A stretch of DNA of 64,000 bases from Ichthyophis bannanicus (GCA_033557465.1 CM066048.1:16716305-16780304), one strand, 5' to 3'; counted from the stretch's first letter, positions 30,305 to 40,988 are shown. The notes: generated by a model from the letters alone, not told the origin. Made by a program: numbers and translations.

Positions 30305-31468
30305 TTAAAAAAACAAATATAATTTCTGCTTAAATAAAACGCAACACTTTGCAGGAAACTTTAGCTGAAAAGTAGCCCCTAAGGCTAAAACCCTGGGGAT
30401 TAGGACCAAGTCCTTCCTTCTCAGCTGTGTAACACGAGAAATGTCAGGAAATATTCTAACAGAGCCTAGAAAAATCTCATTAATGTTTCGGAAATACATT
30501 CATTTATCCGACTCCAGTGTCATTTATTTATTTATTTAAAGTTTCTTATATACCGCGCTCTTTAGCATCAGCGTGGTTTACATGGAACAAAACATTCTCA
30601 GTACATTTGAAAACATGTATGAGTTACATATAACAGGGCAATAAACTTGGGAAAACAAGGGTAACTATCTACAATAACGATTGAACTATTTACATAAATT
30701 CAACTAGCAGAGAGATTTTAGTGAGATTTTAGTCATGGTTACAAGTAGAGTAGTTTTTCCTGTTACGACCTCCAGGGAGTTTTCTAAAAACCCCGTGAGA
30801 TCTCCTAACCCAGGGGAAGTAGGAGGAGTACTGGGAACCTGTTCCCTTGATCCCACAGACATATACTGGGCCCTGGTCATATGCTGAAATTGTTCCGGGG
30901 GAATCTTTAGGACTTCCCCAAAATACTTCCACATCATATCCATAGGTGATAATACAGGCGACCTAGGGAAATTCAGAAACCATAGATTATATTGACGGGC
31001 CTGATTTTCCAGATATTCCATTTTCTTAATGGACACAGTTCGGTCCTTAAGCTGGATAGTGACCAAGTCCCGAAGCTGTCCCACATCTTCTTCCAACCTG
31101 GTTATTCGCTCTGCTTGCTCTTCATGCACACTGGCAAAGGTAACACAAGTAGTTTTAACCCCCAGCAATTCTGTACTCACAGACCCCAACATTTTAGTCA
31201 AGGAGGTATTCAAAGCTGCCAGTCCTTCCCACAGCGATTCCATAGTGAATACTGCAGGTCTCTCCAACATAGGAATCCACGGAACTCTCTCCTCCCGAAC
31301 CGGCACAGCCACAGACTCCTCCTCCGATAGAACTTCTCCTCCACTTGCCTCACGCTGTACATCCTCACCGGGAGAAGGATTCAACTCGACCACATCTCCT
31401 CCCGTGCTCTGCCTCAACGGAGTGCTCGCTGACACCCCCGCCGGCAGTGCAGCTCTAGCCGAGGTCAC
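30305..31468 (-). pseudogene. L1-like ORF1 protein, split by an L2/SINE tail
   Basis: First part 31468-30704: a low-complexity N-terminus, a coiled-coil-like part (LEEDVGQLRDLVTIQ), then KKMEYLENQARQYNLWFLNF and PMDMMWKYFGEVLKIPPEQF (RRM region), and LEVVTGKTTLLVTM. The insertion at 30520-30705 interrupts it. The C-terminal domain continues as YFRNINEIFLGSVRIFPDIS and RVTQLRRKDL (30499-30305). The first listed codon is GTG, so the true start may be elsewhere. Homologous domain by domain to the ORF1 at 25760. Confidence 0.78.
30520..30705 (-). repeat. L2/SINE-type 3' tail in L1-2
   Basis: Minus-strand GTAAACCACGCTGATGCTAA...GCGGTATATAAGAAACTTTA with an AAAT tail. No tRNA head seen. It splits the L1-2 ORF1. 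Confidence 0.7.
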
Positions 31469-31781
31469 ACTTCGGGGTCACGGGGGGGGGGGGGGGGTGC
31501 GCTGCTCCGGAGAGAGCCAAACACCCGAAGTGCTCAGAGGCGACATTCCTCCTGCTGCCCCCGCTAAAGACGCTGCTCCACCGCCGACCACAAAGCCGCA
31601 CTCGCTCAGCACATGCTGTCCCGAAAAGCTCGGCAGGTCCGTAGGAGGTAAGGGAGCCTGCTTCTGCTTTCTCCGCCCCATATCGCCACTGCTAGGGGGA
31701 CTCTTCGAGGACCGGCGGAGCCCAGAGAACACATCTCACAGCCGGCAAAATCCTGATGCCATCTTGTTACTTCCCTAAGCC

Positions 31782-33369
31782 TGTCAGACGGGTGCCTGGG
31801 TGAGAATGTTCACAGTCTTGGCAAAGGCATATATCAATATGATTTGCAAGGGATTGTGGGAAATGCAGTCCATTCACACCAGACACAGCCGCTCACAATA
31901 ATTAGTTGTGCTTGAGTGTAAAGCCAATAAGATATTTATTTATAGGGTTATTTCTCCCAACACAGATATGCTTGGTAGCACATAAAACAGGATACTTGCT
32001 TTCAGTGTTAAACTTAGAAAAACAAAATCAGGAAAACAACAGTTGAACTTGTCAGGCAATCAAATCAAAAGAATAAAGACCTCGTTGGTAACAAACTGGT
32101 CTTTTCTGTAGGCTTTAGCTAATATTTTCTTAGCAGTGCTTTAATCAACAAACAAAACCCACAAAGTAGGGAAAAACTGTTCTTTTCAGGTTAACTTCTT
32201 ATATCTTCACACATAGACTCAGAAGTGATTTCCTCAGAGCTCACAAGCAATTAGGTAAGGCTCAATTGCTAGCAGTTACCCAGCTGAAACCCCTTAGCTG
32301 GCTTGCTTTCTACTGCGTGGCTCAAAATCCTACTCAGAAGCTTTTCTGAGTAGATTAAAGAACAAGTTTGTATCTCTTTGTGATGGTTGTTGTACTTTTG
32401 TAACAGAAAATTACCAAAGGAGTTTAGACAAAGAGCAATCCATGTATTCACAGCCTGCATCTGCAACCCCTCCCCCTTCTTCAACAATCATGGGTTCAAT
32501 ATCATGGATTGGTAGAGAGGAATTTCTCAATGGAGCACTCTCAGGAGAATACTTGTTTCCCTGCTGTCTTTCAAGGGTATAGCTAGGGCATAGATCAGTG
32601 TTCATACCTGAACTTCCATTGCTGTTAGAGTTCCTCTCTAAATAGCCTGGCCAGTATGTAGTCCAGTTCTTATGTCCAGCCTTCCAATCCAGATCCCTGG
32701 ACACTGGGTCTCTCTTCACATACCTTCTGGCACGGTCCTAGGGTCCCTTCCAAGTGCAGCCGTCTCCCTCACAGGTACCGTCTGGAGGTTCCTAGCTCTG
32801 CAGCACAATTCCTCTGGCTTTCCCCAGTCCAATGGTGTAAGCTTGCCTTTGGAATGCCTTCCAGTATACGTACTGCTCTGGACTCCTTTAGACCTCCCAA
32901 ATGCTTTTCTCTTCTTTCTTCCAAAAGGTTTCTTGCCCTCTCTGTCCGTTCGCTCTGGCTTCTGCTTCTGATGATCCTCCAGATGATGAAGCTGTCCAAG
33001 ATAAGGATATCCAAGTTGATTCTGAGGATCTCCCAGATGAAACTGAGGATGATTCTCTGTAGAATAAACTCTACCTTTATTCTGCTTAGATGAGTGCTCC
33101 ACCCTAGCACAGCGCAGCTGTGCTGAATCAGGCCCTGCCCTTTGAGATGAGTGCTTAGGGATTACCTCATAGCCCTCCTGTTTGAACACACGTTTCCCCA
33201 CTTCAGCTCCTCTAATGGCTGTTGGAAACCTGGTGCATTCTGGGACTGGTAGTCTTTTATGGGAAAATTCTGTTTTCTTATTCCTACCAGAACTGACAGG
33301 TTGCTTGTTCAGAGTCACTTCACCTTTTCTATAGCTCCTTCCTGAGCTATGATAAGCTTCCTTATCACA
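31782..33369 (-). mobile_element. LTR-B: second copy of the LTR-A family
   Basis: Flanked by AGCC at 31778-31781 and 33370-33373. Minus strand starts TGTGATAAGGAAGC and ends CACCCGTCTGACA. 1588 bp, with TTTATT at 31935-31940 on the plus strand. It inserted at the junction of L1-2 and CR1-A1. Near-identical organisation to LTR-A; separate target duplications show independent insertions. Confidence 0.82.
32411..33369 (-). pseudogene. LTR-B reading frame, one-base frameshift versus LTR-A
   Basis: Open from the LTR start as in LTR-A and also open upstream into the flanking CR1 RT (the combined frame starts at 33489 and reads FIKFADDAKLFKVVKT before CDKEA). It stays open to a stop at 32716. Compared with LTR-A, one base is missing in the GCACGG(G)TC segment near 32735. 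The rest, DWKAGHKNWTTYWPGY and IEPMIVEEGG...EYMDCSLSKLLW, continues in the next frame to 32411. Function unknown. Confidence 0.6.
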
Positions 33370-33497
33370 AGCCTCATGGGTTTTAACAACTTTAAATAGT
33401 TTTGCGTCATCTGCAAATTTGATAAACTCACTTGTTCTTCCCTTTTCCAGGTCATTTATGAATATATCAAAAACTAGCTGACCCAACACAGATCCCT

Positions 33498-34968
33498 ACA
33501 TTTAACCGTTCCATTCCATTCATGAATTTATAAACTTCTATCATATATCCCCTCAGCCGTCTCTTTTCCAGGTTGAAGAGCCCTAATCTTTTTAGCCTCT
33601 GTTCATAGGAGTATCCATCCATCCCTTTACCATTTTGGTGGCTCTTCTCTGTACCTTTTCTAATAATGCTATATCCTTTTTAAGATACGGCAACCAGAAT
33701 TGCACACAATATTCAAGGTGCGGTCGCACCATGGAACGATACAGAGGCATTATAATATTCTTTGTTTCATTTTCCATTCCTTTCCTTATGATACCTAGCT
33801 CTCTCTGCTCTCTTAGCCGCCACGGAGGGGTTTAACATGTTATCCACGATGACGCCTAAATCCTTTTCCTGGGTGGTGGTTCCCAATATGGAACCTTGCA
33901 TCGTGTAACCATAGTTTGGGTTGTTCTTTCCTAGGTGCATAACTTTGCACTTGCTCACATTAAATTTAATCTGCCATTCGGATGCCCAGTCTTCCAATTT
34001 ATCAAGATTCTCTTGTAATTTTCCACAATCCCTTTAGGTTTTAACAACTTTAAGTAGTTTTGTGTCATCTGCAAATTTGATAACCTCACTCGTTCTTCCC
34101 TTTTCCAGGTCATTTATGAATATGTCAGAAAGCAGCGGACCCAGCACAGATCACTGGGGTACTACACTATTCATCTTTTTCCATTGGGGTAATTGGCCAT
34201 TTAGCCCTACCCTCTGCTTTCTATCTTTTAACCAGTTCCTGATCCACAATAGTACACTGCCTCCTATCCCATGACGTTTTAGTTTTTCCAAATGTTTCTG
34301 ATGAGGGACCTTGTCAATGGCTTTCTGAAAGTCTAGATACACTATATCAACCGACTCACCTTTGTCTACCTGTTTATTCACACCTTCAAAAAAATATAAC
34401 AGATTAGTAAGACAAGATCTTCCTTGTCTAAAGCCATGTTGGCTATCTCCCATTAAGCCATGACTATCTACATGTTGAGTAATTTCGTTCTTTATGATGG
34501 TTTCTACCATTTTTTCCAGTACTGACGTCAGGCTCACCAGTCTGTAGTTTCATGGATCCCCCCTGGAAACCTTTTTAAAAAGTTGTTGTTACATTGAGGA
34601 TCCTCAAATCTTCAGGTATTACAGATGATTTTAATGATAGTTCACAGATTACTAATAGCAGGTCTGAAATCTTATATTTCAGTTCTTTCAACACCCTTGG
34701 ATGTATACCAGCCGGTCCAGGTGATTTGCTACTCTTCAGTTTATCAAATATTTGTAATACATCTTCCCGGTATATCGATATTTCTTTCAATTCTTCTGCA
34801 GTATCACCTTTAAATACCACTTCAGTCATGGGTAATATCCCTACATCTTCCCCAGTAAAGACCGAAGCAAAGAATTCATTCAGTCTCCCCGCTATATCCT
34901 TGTCCCCTCTTACTGCCCCTTTTACCCCTGTATCATCTAACAAGGTTCTCCTGCACATCCAATTCTGA
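33498..34968 (-). mobile_element. CR1-A2: antisense CR1 LINE fragment
   Basis: The minus strand encodes the CR1-A RT and C-terminus in pieces: 34958-34575 (LNEFFASVFTGEDVGILPM, KSSKSPGPAGIHPRVLKELK), 34537-34151 (QHGFRQGRSCLTNLLYFFEG, VDIVYLDFQKAIDKVPH), 33997-33767 (CKVMHLGKNNPNYGYTMQG) and 33777-33592 ([19 protein letters not shown]). Frameshifts and a short deletion near 33820 are present. The 3' end (at 33498) begins abruptly at the NGVERVNVD region, so the real 3' UTR is missing. Confidence 0.82.
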
Positions 34969-35875
34969 AAAGTCTGGTCTCATCTGTAAATGTAATCACC
35001 TCACTTGTTATTCCCAATTCCAGATAATTTATAAGTATGTGAAAAAGCATTGATCCCAATAGAGATTACTATATACACCTTCCTCCACTGAGAAAATTGA
35101 CCATTTATCTCTACTGTCTATTTTCTATCTCTCTACTAGTTTTAAAACCACAATCCTAAGCCATGGCTTTTTAACTTCCTCAGGAGACTCTGAGGTGGGA
35201 CTTTGTGAAACACCTTCTGAAAGTCTAAATACACTATTTATTTATTTATTTATTTATTTAATTAATTTATATTCTCTTATATACCGCGCTATTCTGCATC
35301 AGTGCGGTTTACATTGAACAAACTGAAATTACATTGAACAGGGCATTATAACTTGGAGATAACTATTTTACAGGGAACATGGGCTATGGAGGGTTAAGTG
35401 GCTTGCCCAAGACCACAAGGAGCACCTGTGGGACTAGAAACCCCAGTCCTTCCGGCCCAAGGTTGCTGTCCTCTAGTGGGATTTGAACCCCTGACCTTCC
35501 GGCCTGAAGTACCTTGCCCCAACCACTAGGCCACTCCTCCACTATATCAACTGGTTCACCTTTATCCACCTGTTTATTCACATCTTCAAAGAAGTGAAGC
35601 ATTTTAGTGAGACGAGACTTCCCTTGGATAAATCCATGTTGACTTTGTCCCATTAAACCATGCTGTTCAAGTGGCCAGTAATTTTGTTCTTAATAATATT
35701 TTCCACCATTTTGCCCACCACTGACATTAGGTTCATTGGTCTGTAGTTTCCAAGATTAACCCTGGAACCCTTTTTAAAAAAATAGGCATTAGTTTGGCCA
35801 CCCTCCAATATCCCAGTACCACAGATGATTCTAACATTATGTTAAAAATCACTATTAGTAGCTCTGCAATTTCAT
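34969..35875 (-). mobile_element. CR1-C: older antisense CR1 fragment with a SINE inside
   Basis: The antisense of CR1 RT is recognisable (complement of QHGFIQGKSRLTKMLHFFED and KQVDKGEPVDIV, 35653-35545, then the LDFQKVF region at 35200-35235). It is more diverged than CR1-A2. The SINE at 35238-35539 interrupts the VDIVYLDFQK motif. Confidence 0.72.
35238..35539 (-). repeat. SINE-1: complete copy with target duplication
   Basis: Flanked by CACTAT at 35232-35237 and 35540-35545. Minus strand: GGAGGAGTGGCCTAGTGG (A box TGGCCTAGTGG), GGGTTCAAATCCC (B box), a CORE-like GGTCTTGGGCAAGCCACTTA, then the tail GTAAACCGCACTGATGCAGA...GCGCGGTATATAAGAGAATA and (AAAT)n. 302 bp. Best example of the family in the window. 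Confidence 0.85.
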
Positions 35876-36029
35876 CATTTTATTTATTTAACTGGTTTTG
35901 CTATAGCATTTTCATACCAGTCAAAATGATGTACAATGAATAAGTGTAGGTGATACGGTGTATAATAAACAGGTTGCAGGCAATGGGGAATAGCAGTTTA
36001 CATCAAACTTCAACATAGCGAGTGTTTGT
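35876..36029. other. Short unclassified repeat-like segment
   Basis: Begins CATTTTATTTATTTAACTGG, which looks like an antisense retroposon tail. The rest has no recognisable family. No gene. Confidence 0.3.
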
Positions 36030-36446
36030 TATTGAGGAAACACAGTAACATAGTAAATGACAGCAGATAAAGACCAGCATGGTCCATCTAGTCTGCCCAG
36101 TAAAATGGCAGGAGGAGGTGCACCCCTCCCCATGTCTCTGCCCAGGGGTACACCTGCCACTCAGTGCAGACCACCCCTCCCCATGTCTTTGTTTAGGGGT
36201 GAACCCATCGCTCCCATGTCTTTGTTTAGGGGTGAACCCACTGCTCCATGTAGGACACCCCTATTTGTTGAGAAATTAGATGGTTCAGTTTATTTTGATT
36301 ATATCCTGTTGCTGTAAAGGGATCCACTGTGTCTGTCCCATGCCATTTTGAATTACGTCACTGTCTTTGCCCCCACCACTTCCATCAGGAGGGCATTCCA
36401 AGCATCCACCACCCTTTCAGTGAAAAAGTATTTCCTGACATTGCCT

Positions 36447-38266
36447 ACTCCGAACGATCCCTGCCCAGCGTACTGGATCAGAGCCCTGCGAGTCGAGCTT
36501 AGTCCAATTCTAGCGAACATCATAAGACTATCCTTCACAACTGGCTCATTCCCATCACTCCTCAAACAATCATCAATAAGACCACTCCTGAAGAATAACA
36601 GACTTGACCCACTTAAGTCTGAATCATATCGCCCAATCTCGAGTATACCTCTGTTAGCCAAAATAATTGAGAAGGTTGTCCAAAACAGATCCAGCAACAC
36701 ATAGACATAGCAGCCCCTCTCGACCCCTGCCAGCATGGATTTAGGGAATCTCATGGAGTAGAGACACTTCTCGCCACCCTAACTAATACCTTGAACAGAG
36801 GAATAGACAACATCGAGAACGGCTTTGCGCTCATCTTCCTGGACATCGCCGCTGCTTTCGATTCCGTCAACCACAACCAACTCCTCACCCGGCTCCATGA
36901 GAAGGGAATCCGCGACCTTGCCTGGGAGTAGTGCAGGTCTTACCTAATGGATCGTTGGCAACATGTCCGGGTTGGGTCCAATGCATCCGCACCTTTCCAC
37001 CAACAACAAGGAGTTCCACAAGGCTCCTCTATCTGTGCTGCTATTCGACATTTATATGCAGCCGATATGCGAAATCATCCGCTCCTACAATATCTCAAGT
37101 CTGATTTACGCAGACGATGTCCTGCTGTTTACACCTTTCAAAGTCAAACACCCAGACCTCACCAACCTTGTCAACTGCTTCAATTCAATCACAGTCTGGC
37201 TACTAACCCAGAATCTGCACATAAATTTCAAGAAAACCGAAGTCCTGTTCATTTCAAGGAATAAAACTTTCTCCCCTCCAACCACTCTGAAAGTAAGAGA
37301 TGCGGAACTTCCAAGTAAACCCTCCATACGTTACCTAGAGGTTATGCTGGACCAGCAGCTGGACTTCAAGGAGCACATAAGAAACACAACCAAGACCATA
37401 TACAATAAAATCAGAACACTAAGGCACCTTAGACCCATGCTACCCCCTGACGATTTCCGAACCGTATATCAGGCCCTGATACTACCACACTTTGACTATG
37501 CAAACATAATCCTGCATGGTCTCCCCAAGAACACCCTCAACCCACTTCAACTTGCGATGAACACTGCCGCCCGCGTTCTCTGTGGCCTAACCAGAATGGG
37601 CCACATCACTCCGATACTTAAGGAGCTCCACTGTCTACTGATAACCTGCAGAATAACATATAAAATTCTACTCATTACCTTCAAGATCAACAACAACCTA
37701 TCCCCTACAACACTCAGGGACCTCCTCCCCCCCACACCTAACAACAGAACGAGGAGGACAGTAACAGACAACACATTGATCATCCCCAAGGAGTCCATAA
37801 AGTGCACCCAAACAACCAGGAAAAGAGCCTTCGCCTTCTACGCCCCAAAGTGCTGGAATGATCTCCCTCCTGAAATAAGATTGGTTAAAGACCTCACTCA
37901 ATTCCGGAAAGCAATCAAGCACCACATCTTCCTTCTTCACTTCTCACAAGCATCTACCCCGCCCCCGTTCAACACCCTCCAACCCTCACAAACGGCCCCA
38001 TATACTTCATATACAAGTGGGGTCTGAAGTAACAGCAGCACTCCCATTAGTATTTTGTGACAAGTACAGCCAAGTTTTAATCTCATGTTCTATGTCAATA
38101 CTGTATGTATATAGTTACCCTGTATTTACTCCAAGTTTTATCCCCTGTTACAATGTAAGCGCAAAACAGTTTCGACTGAATTGAGTAACTTTGTTGAATG
38201 TAAACCGCACTGATAACAAATAGCGCGGTATATAAAAGATGTTAAATAAATAAAATAAATAAATAA
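36447..38266 (+). mobile_element. L2-2: L2-like LINE with 3' end and target duplication
   Basis: Flanked by ATTGCCT at 36440-36446 and 38267-38273. 1820 bp, 5' truncated within the region just before RT. It ends GTAAACCGCACTGATAACAA...GCGCGGTATATAAAAGATGT and AAAT repeats. This tail is shared with SINE-1. Confidence 0.9.
36463..38027 (+). pseudogene. L2-like reverse transcriptase, partly open
   Basis: Start region: ALRVELSPILANIIRLSFTT, SESYRPISSIPLLAKIIEKV. Stops occur at 36702-36704 and near 36930, with frame changes around them (ALIFLDIAAAFDSVNHNQLL and LMDRWQHVRVGSNASAP lie in other frames). From 36963 to 38027 it is open for 354 codons: LLFDIYMQPICEIIRSYN, catalytic SSLIYADDVLLF, NLHINFKKTEVLF, ILPHFDYANIILHGLP, TPILKELHCLLITCRITYKI and a C-terminal KCWNDLPPEIRLVKDLTQFR. 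The QGSS motif before LLFD is shifted by a small indel. Confidence 0.85.
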
Positions 38267-39452
38267 ATTGCCTTTCAATTTACCACCTTGCAGCTTCATG
38301 TTATGCCCTTTAGTTTTACAGCTTCCCCGTCTTTGGAAGAGGTTTGTTTGTTCATTATTTCTCTTTAATTATTTAAAGGTCTGAATCATAGCTCCCCTAT
38401 CCCTGCTCTCCTCCAAAGTGTACATATTTAGGTCTTCAAGTCTCTTCTCATAAGGCTTCTGATGCAGGCTCCAAATCATTTTGGTTGCCTTCCTCTGAAC
38501 AGTTTCCATTCTTTTTACATCCTTTGCAAGATATGGTCTCCAAAAATGAACACAGTATTCCAAGTGAGGCCTCGCCAGTGACTTATACAGTGGCATAAGT
38601 ACCTCTTCCTTTCTGCTGGTGATTTCTCTTTGTATGCAGCCCAACATCCTCCTGGCTTTTGCCACCTCCTTGTCGCACTGTTTTGCCACCTTGAGATCTA
38701 CAGAAATAATCACACCAAGGTTTTTCTCCTGATCCATGCACACCAACCTCTCGCCCCCTATCGTGTACATTTACCTTGGATTTCTGCTACCCAAGTGCAT
38801 GACACTGCACTTCTTCGCAATAAATCTTAGTTGCCAAGCATTAGACCATTCTTCCAGCTTTTGTAGATCTTTCTTCATGTTAAGCACTCCCTCGGGGGAG
38901 TCCACTCTGTTGCAAATTTTCGTGTCATCTGCAAAAAGACATACTTTTCCATTCAGTCTTTCAGCAATATCACTCACAAATACATTGAACAGTGCCGGGC
39001 CCAGGACCGAACCCTGGGGCACCCCGCTAATCACCTTCCTTTCGTCCGAGTGAGCTCCATTTACCATCACCTTCTGTCGTCTGTCAGTCAACCAATTTCT
39101 GATCCAGTTTACCAGCTTGGGACCCATCCCCAAACTAGTATGTTTATTGATAAGCCTCCTATGAGGGACAGTATCAAAGGCTTTGCTGAAATCCAGGTAG
39201 ATGACATCTATCGCATGCCCCTGATCTAGTTCTCTGGTCACCCAGATAAAGAACTCAATCAGATTTGTTTGGCAAGATCGTCCTTCGGTGAAACCATGTT
39301 GCCTCGGATCTTGCAACCTGTTGATTTTGAGAAAGTTCACTATTCGCTCTTTCAGGAGTGCCTCCATTACTTTTCTCGCCACAGAGGTAAGGCTCACGGG
39401 CCTGTAGTTTGACACTTCTTCCCTGTCACCACTTTTGTGTAGAGGTACGACG

Positions 39453-40988
39453 TATGACACCGCCCGCCCCTTAACCTTGAGGGTTAAGGAGGGGTTGCCT
39501 TATGATGCCCTTGAGGCAGTTAGTTGTAGTTGTGTTATGCTTCGAGCAGTAAGGCTGGCAAGAGTTATTTATTTACATGAGGTTTATTTTTTTTCATGTG
39601 GCTCATATTGCCATTGTGCAGTTCAAAAGAAGGTTACAGATGGTGCAGAAGTTTAAACCAAATAAACAGGATTAACTGAAACTTTGCCTAACTGGCTTTA
39701 AATGCTGTATTTCTTCACATTCCTTTCATGTGCTTTTAACATACAGGCAGATAACAGAAAAGTCCTTTACTAATAAAGCTCAGGTTCTATCAATCACTAG
39801 TAGTGCTCTAATTCAGTTTCCCTCCACAAGCTTTCTTGTGTCGGTCAAAGTTACGTCACTGTTATATTACTTCATATACCAGCCCAATCCTCTCTCTGCT
39901 TAATTGCCTCTATCAATTAAACAGGTAGAACAGTCCATCATCATCTCATCATCATCAGCAGGGGAAAACACAGAATTATGAACAGAGTTTTCTTCCTTAC
40001 AGCCAGTAACTGGAACACTGTGGTTAAAACTCTTCTTCTGTTCTAGAAATTCCTGGAACTCTTTAAGAAGTGATTCAGCATGTAACTTTTCTTCATTGAG
40101 CTGTCTTCCTGTCCCCTCGGTGAATAGGTATTGACTGAGCCTATCTATCTCAGGCTGCTCATCAGGTTTGTTTGCATTTGGAAAACAAACATGTGCTGGG
40201 CTTTCATTAGCTCCCCACCTTTCCCTATACGTGGGTGCTGTACATTCAAACTTAGCAGTGCTAGGAGAATATTTAAAAGCATGTATATCAGCCCTGTCCT
40301 GGCTAGGTGACTCAGCTAGTTTAAAAGAATAATTATTGTCATTCAAAGCTTCTCTTTTCTGACACCAGCTGCCACCATCTTGACTGGCTTTGCTTTTAAA
40401 AGCAGAACATAGACTTTCTGGCTTTAGAGCATAAACTCCTCTTTCTCTGGGTACCTTATACAGGAGCTTCTCTCTGGGAGGATTCTTTATCCTTCTGCCT
40501 TTGTTCCTCAGCTCTGCCTGGTCCTGTAGCCTTGGGTTTCTCAGCGTTCTAAGGGAGCTCTGCCTCCAGCAGTTTCTTTCCTCATCTGAATGCTGCTCCA
40601 AGCTATCCTCCAGCTGCAGACTGTTAGGGAAATTATCCCAGCAAGGAAACCTCCATTGCTCTCTTGGCTTCTCTCTCTGGATCTCTCCTTGGATCTGCCT
40701 TTGGATCTGCGTCTGCATCTGCGTCTGCCCGTGGATCTCCTTCCTCCTTTCACTTCCTGGTTCCTGTGTATTTAACCAGGTGCTTCTAGCCTGCACTGCC
40801 CGCCTCCCCTTGGGGCGTGCCCAATCACAAGCCTTCCTACTCTCCTCCCTCGAGGTGAGCTGTTTTGCCTGATTGAAACTGTGTTTTTTTCTTTCTGCAG
40901 AGAAATCCCTGCTTTCTTCTGCAGTACCGGCTTCTACCACCGGCTGCTCACTTGTATCCATCTGTTCCTGAGGAGCTACTGTGTCACA
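39453..40988 (-). mobile_element. LTR-E: TGTGAC... element in CR1-D
   Basis: Flanked by GACG at 39449-39452 and 40989-40992. Minus strand starts TGTGACACAGTAGC and ends GGGCGGTGTCATA; the final bases deviate from TGACA. 1536 bp. CR1-D reads RMADV on one side and VPLHKSGD on the other, matching an uninterrupted CR1. AAATAAA-type signals (plus strand TTTATTT near 39569 and 39586) lie near the 3' end. Confidence 0.72.
39900..40988 (-). CDS. Unrecognised 360-residue protein encoded in LTR-E
   Basis: Open from the first base of the LTR (Cys-Asp-Thr-Val-Ala-Pro) to a stop at 39900. The nearest ATG upstream (40998-41000) belongs to the CR1-D flank (Met-Ala-Asp-Val). Inside the LTR the first Met is in EQMDTSEQ. 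Features: a Gln-rich repeat (QTQMQTQIQRQIQGEIQREK), a basic middle, WCQKREALNDNNYSFKL and an acidic Met-rich end DDDEMMMDCSTCLIDRGN. No known domain is recognised. This is the longest uninterrupted member of the five LTR frames. It may be the C-terminus of a protein whose N-terminal part was in the lost internal region. Confidence 0.55.
   Translation of the reverse strand, partial: CDTVAPQEQMDTSEQPVVEAGTAEESRDFSAERKKHSFNQAKQLTSREESRKACDWARPKGRRAVQARSTWLNTQEPGSERRKEIHGQTQMQTQIQRQIQGEIQREKPREQWRFPCWDNFPNSLQLEDSLEQHSDEERNCWRQSSLRTLRNPRLQDQAELRNKGRRIKNPPREKLLYKVPRERGVYALKPESLCSAFKSKASQDGGSWCQKREALNDNNYSFKLAESPSQDRADIHAFKYSPSTAKFECTAPTYRERWGANESPAHVCFPNANKPDEQPEIDRLSQYLFTEGTGRQLNEEKLHAESLLKEFQEFLEQKKSFNHSVPVTGCKEENSVHNSVFSPADDDEMMMDCSTCLIDRGN

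Larger units (their letters stand above)
29994..31781 (-). mobile_element. L1-2: second ORF1-only L1-like element, antisense, in CR1-A1
   Basis: On the minus strand it begins near 31776 with GTAACAAGATGGCATCAGG (CAAGATGGC again), has ORF1, a 3' region of about 300 bases and a poly(A) (T run at 29994-30004). Host duplications AATCCTCCTG (near 29984-29993) and AAGCCTCATG (across LTR-B) are similar but diverged. No ORF2. It differs clearly from L1-1 in sequence, so it is an independent insertion of the same structure. Confidence 0.72.
24616..33497 (-). mobile_element. CR1-A1: antisense CR1 LINE split by LTR-C and by L1-2 plus LTR-B
   Basis: Segments 24687-25556, 29915-29993 and 33370-33497 are consecutive parts of one minus-strand CR1. 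The 3' end is at 24687 (AAGAACATAAGAACATA, the 8-base CR1 tail), then the ORF2 C-terminus (24853-25248: [20 protein letters not shown]; 25303-25554: CKVMHLGKKNPNYGYTMQG). 29915-29993 encodes the KLEDWASK-like linker and 33370-33497 the FIKFADDAKLFKVVKT catalytic region. 24616-24686 is a short diverged CR1 piece outside the tail. At 33497 the sequence jumps to another CR1-A copy. Confidence 0.82.

Noticed and set aside
26927..33369. LTR-A and LTR-B as the two LTRs of one provirus with 3.3 kb internal sequence
   Set aside because: Each has its own, different 4 bp target duplication and flanks, and the sequence between them consists of L1, LTR-C and CR1 pieces, with no gag or pol in the right place.
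39453..40988. LTR-E ORF as a host gene with CR1-derived start codon
   Set aside because: The frame ends coincide with LTR boundaries and four other LTRs show the same design; the CR1 ATG is incidental flank.
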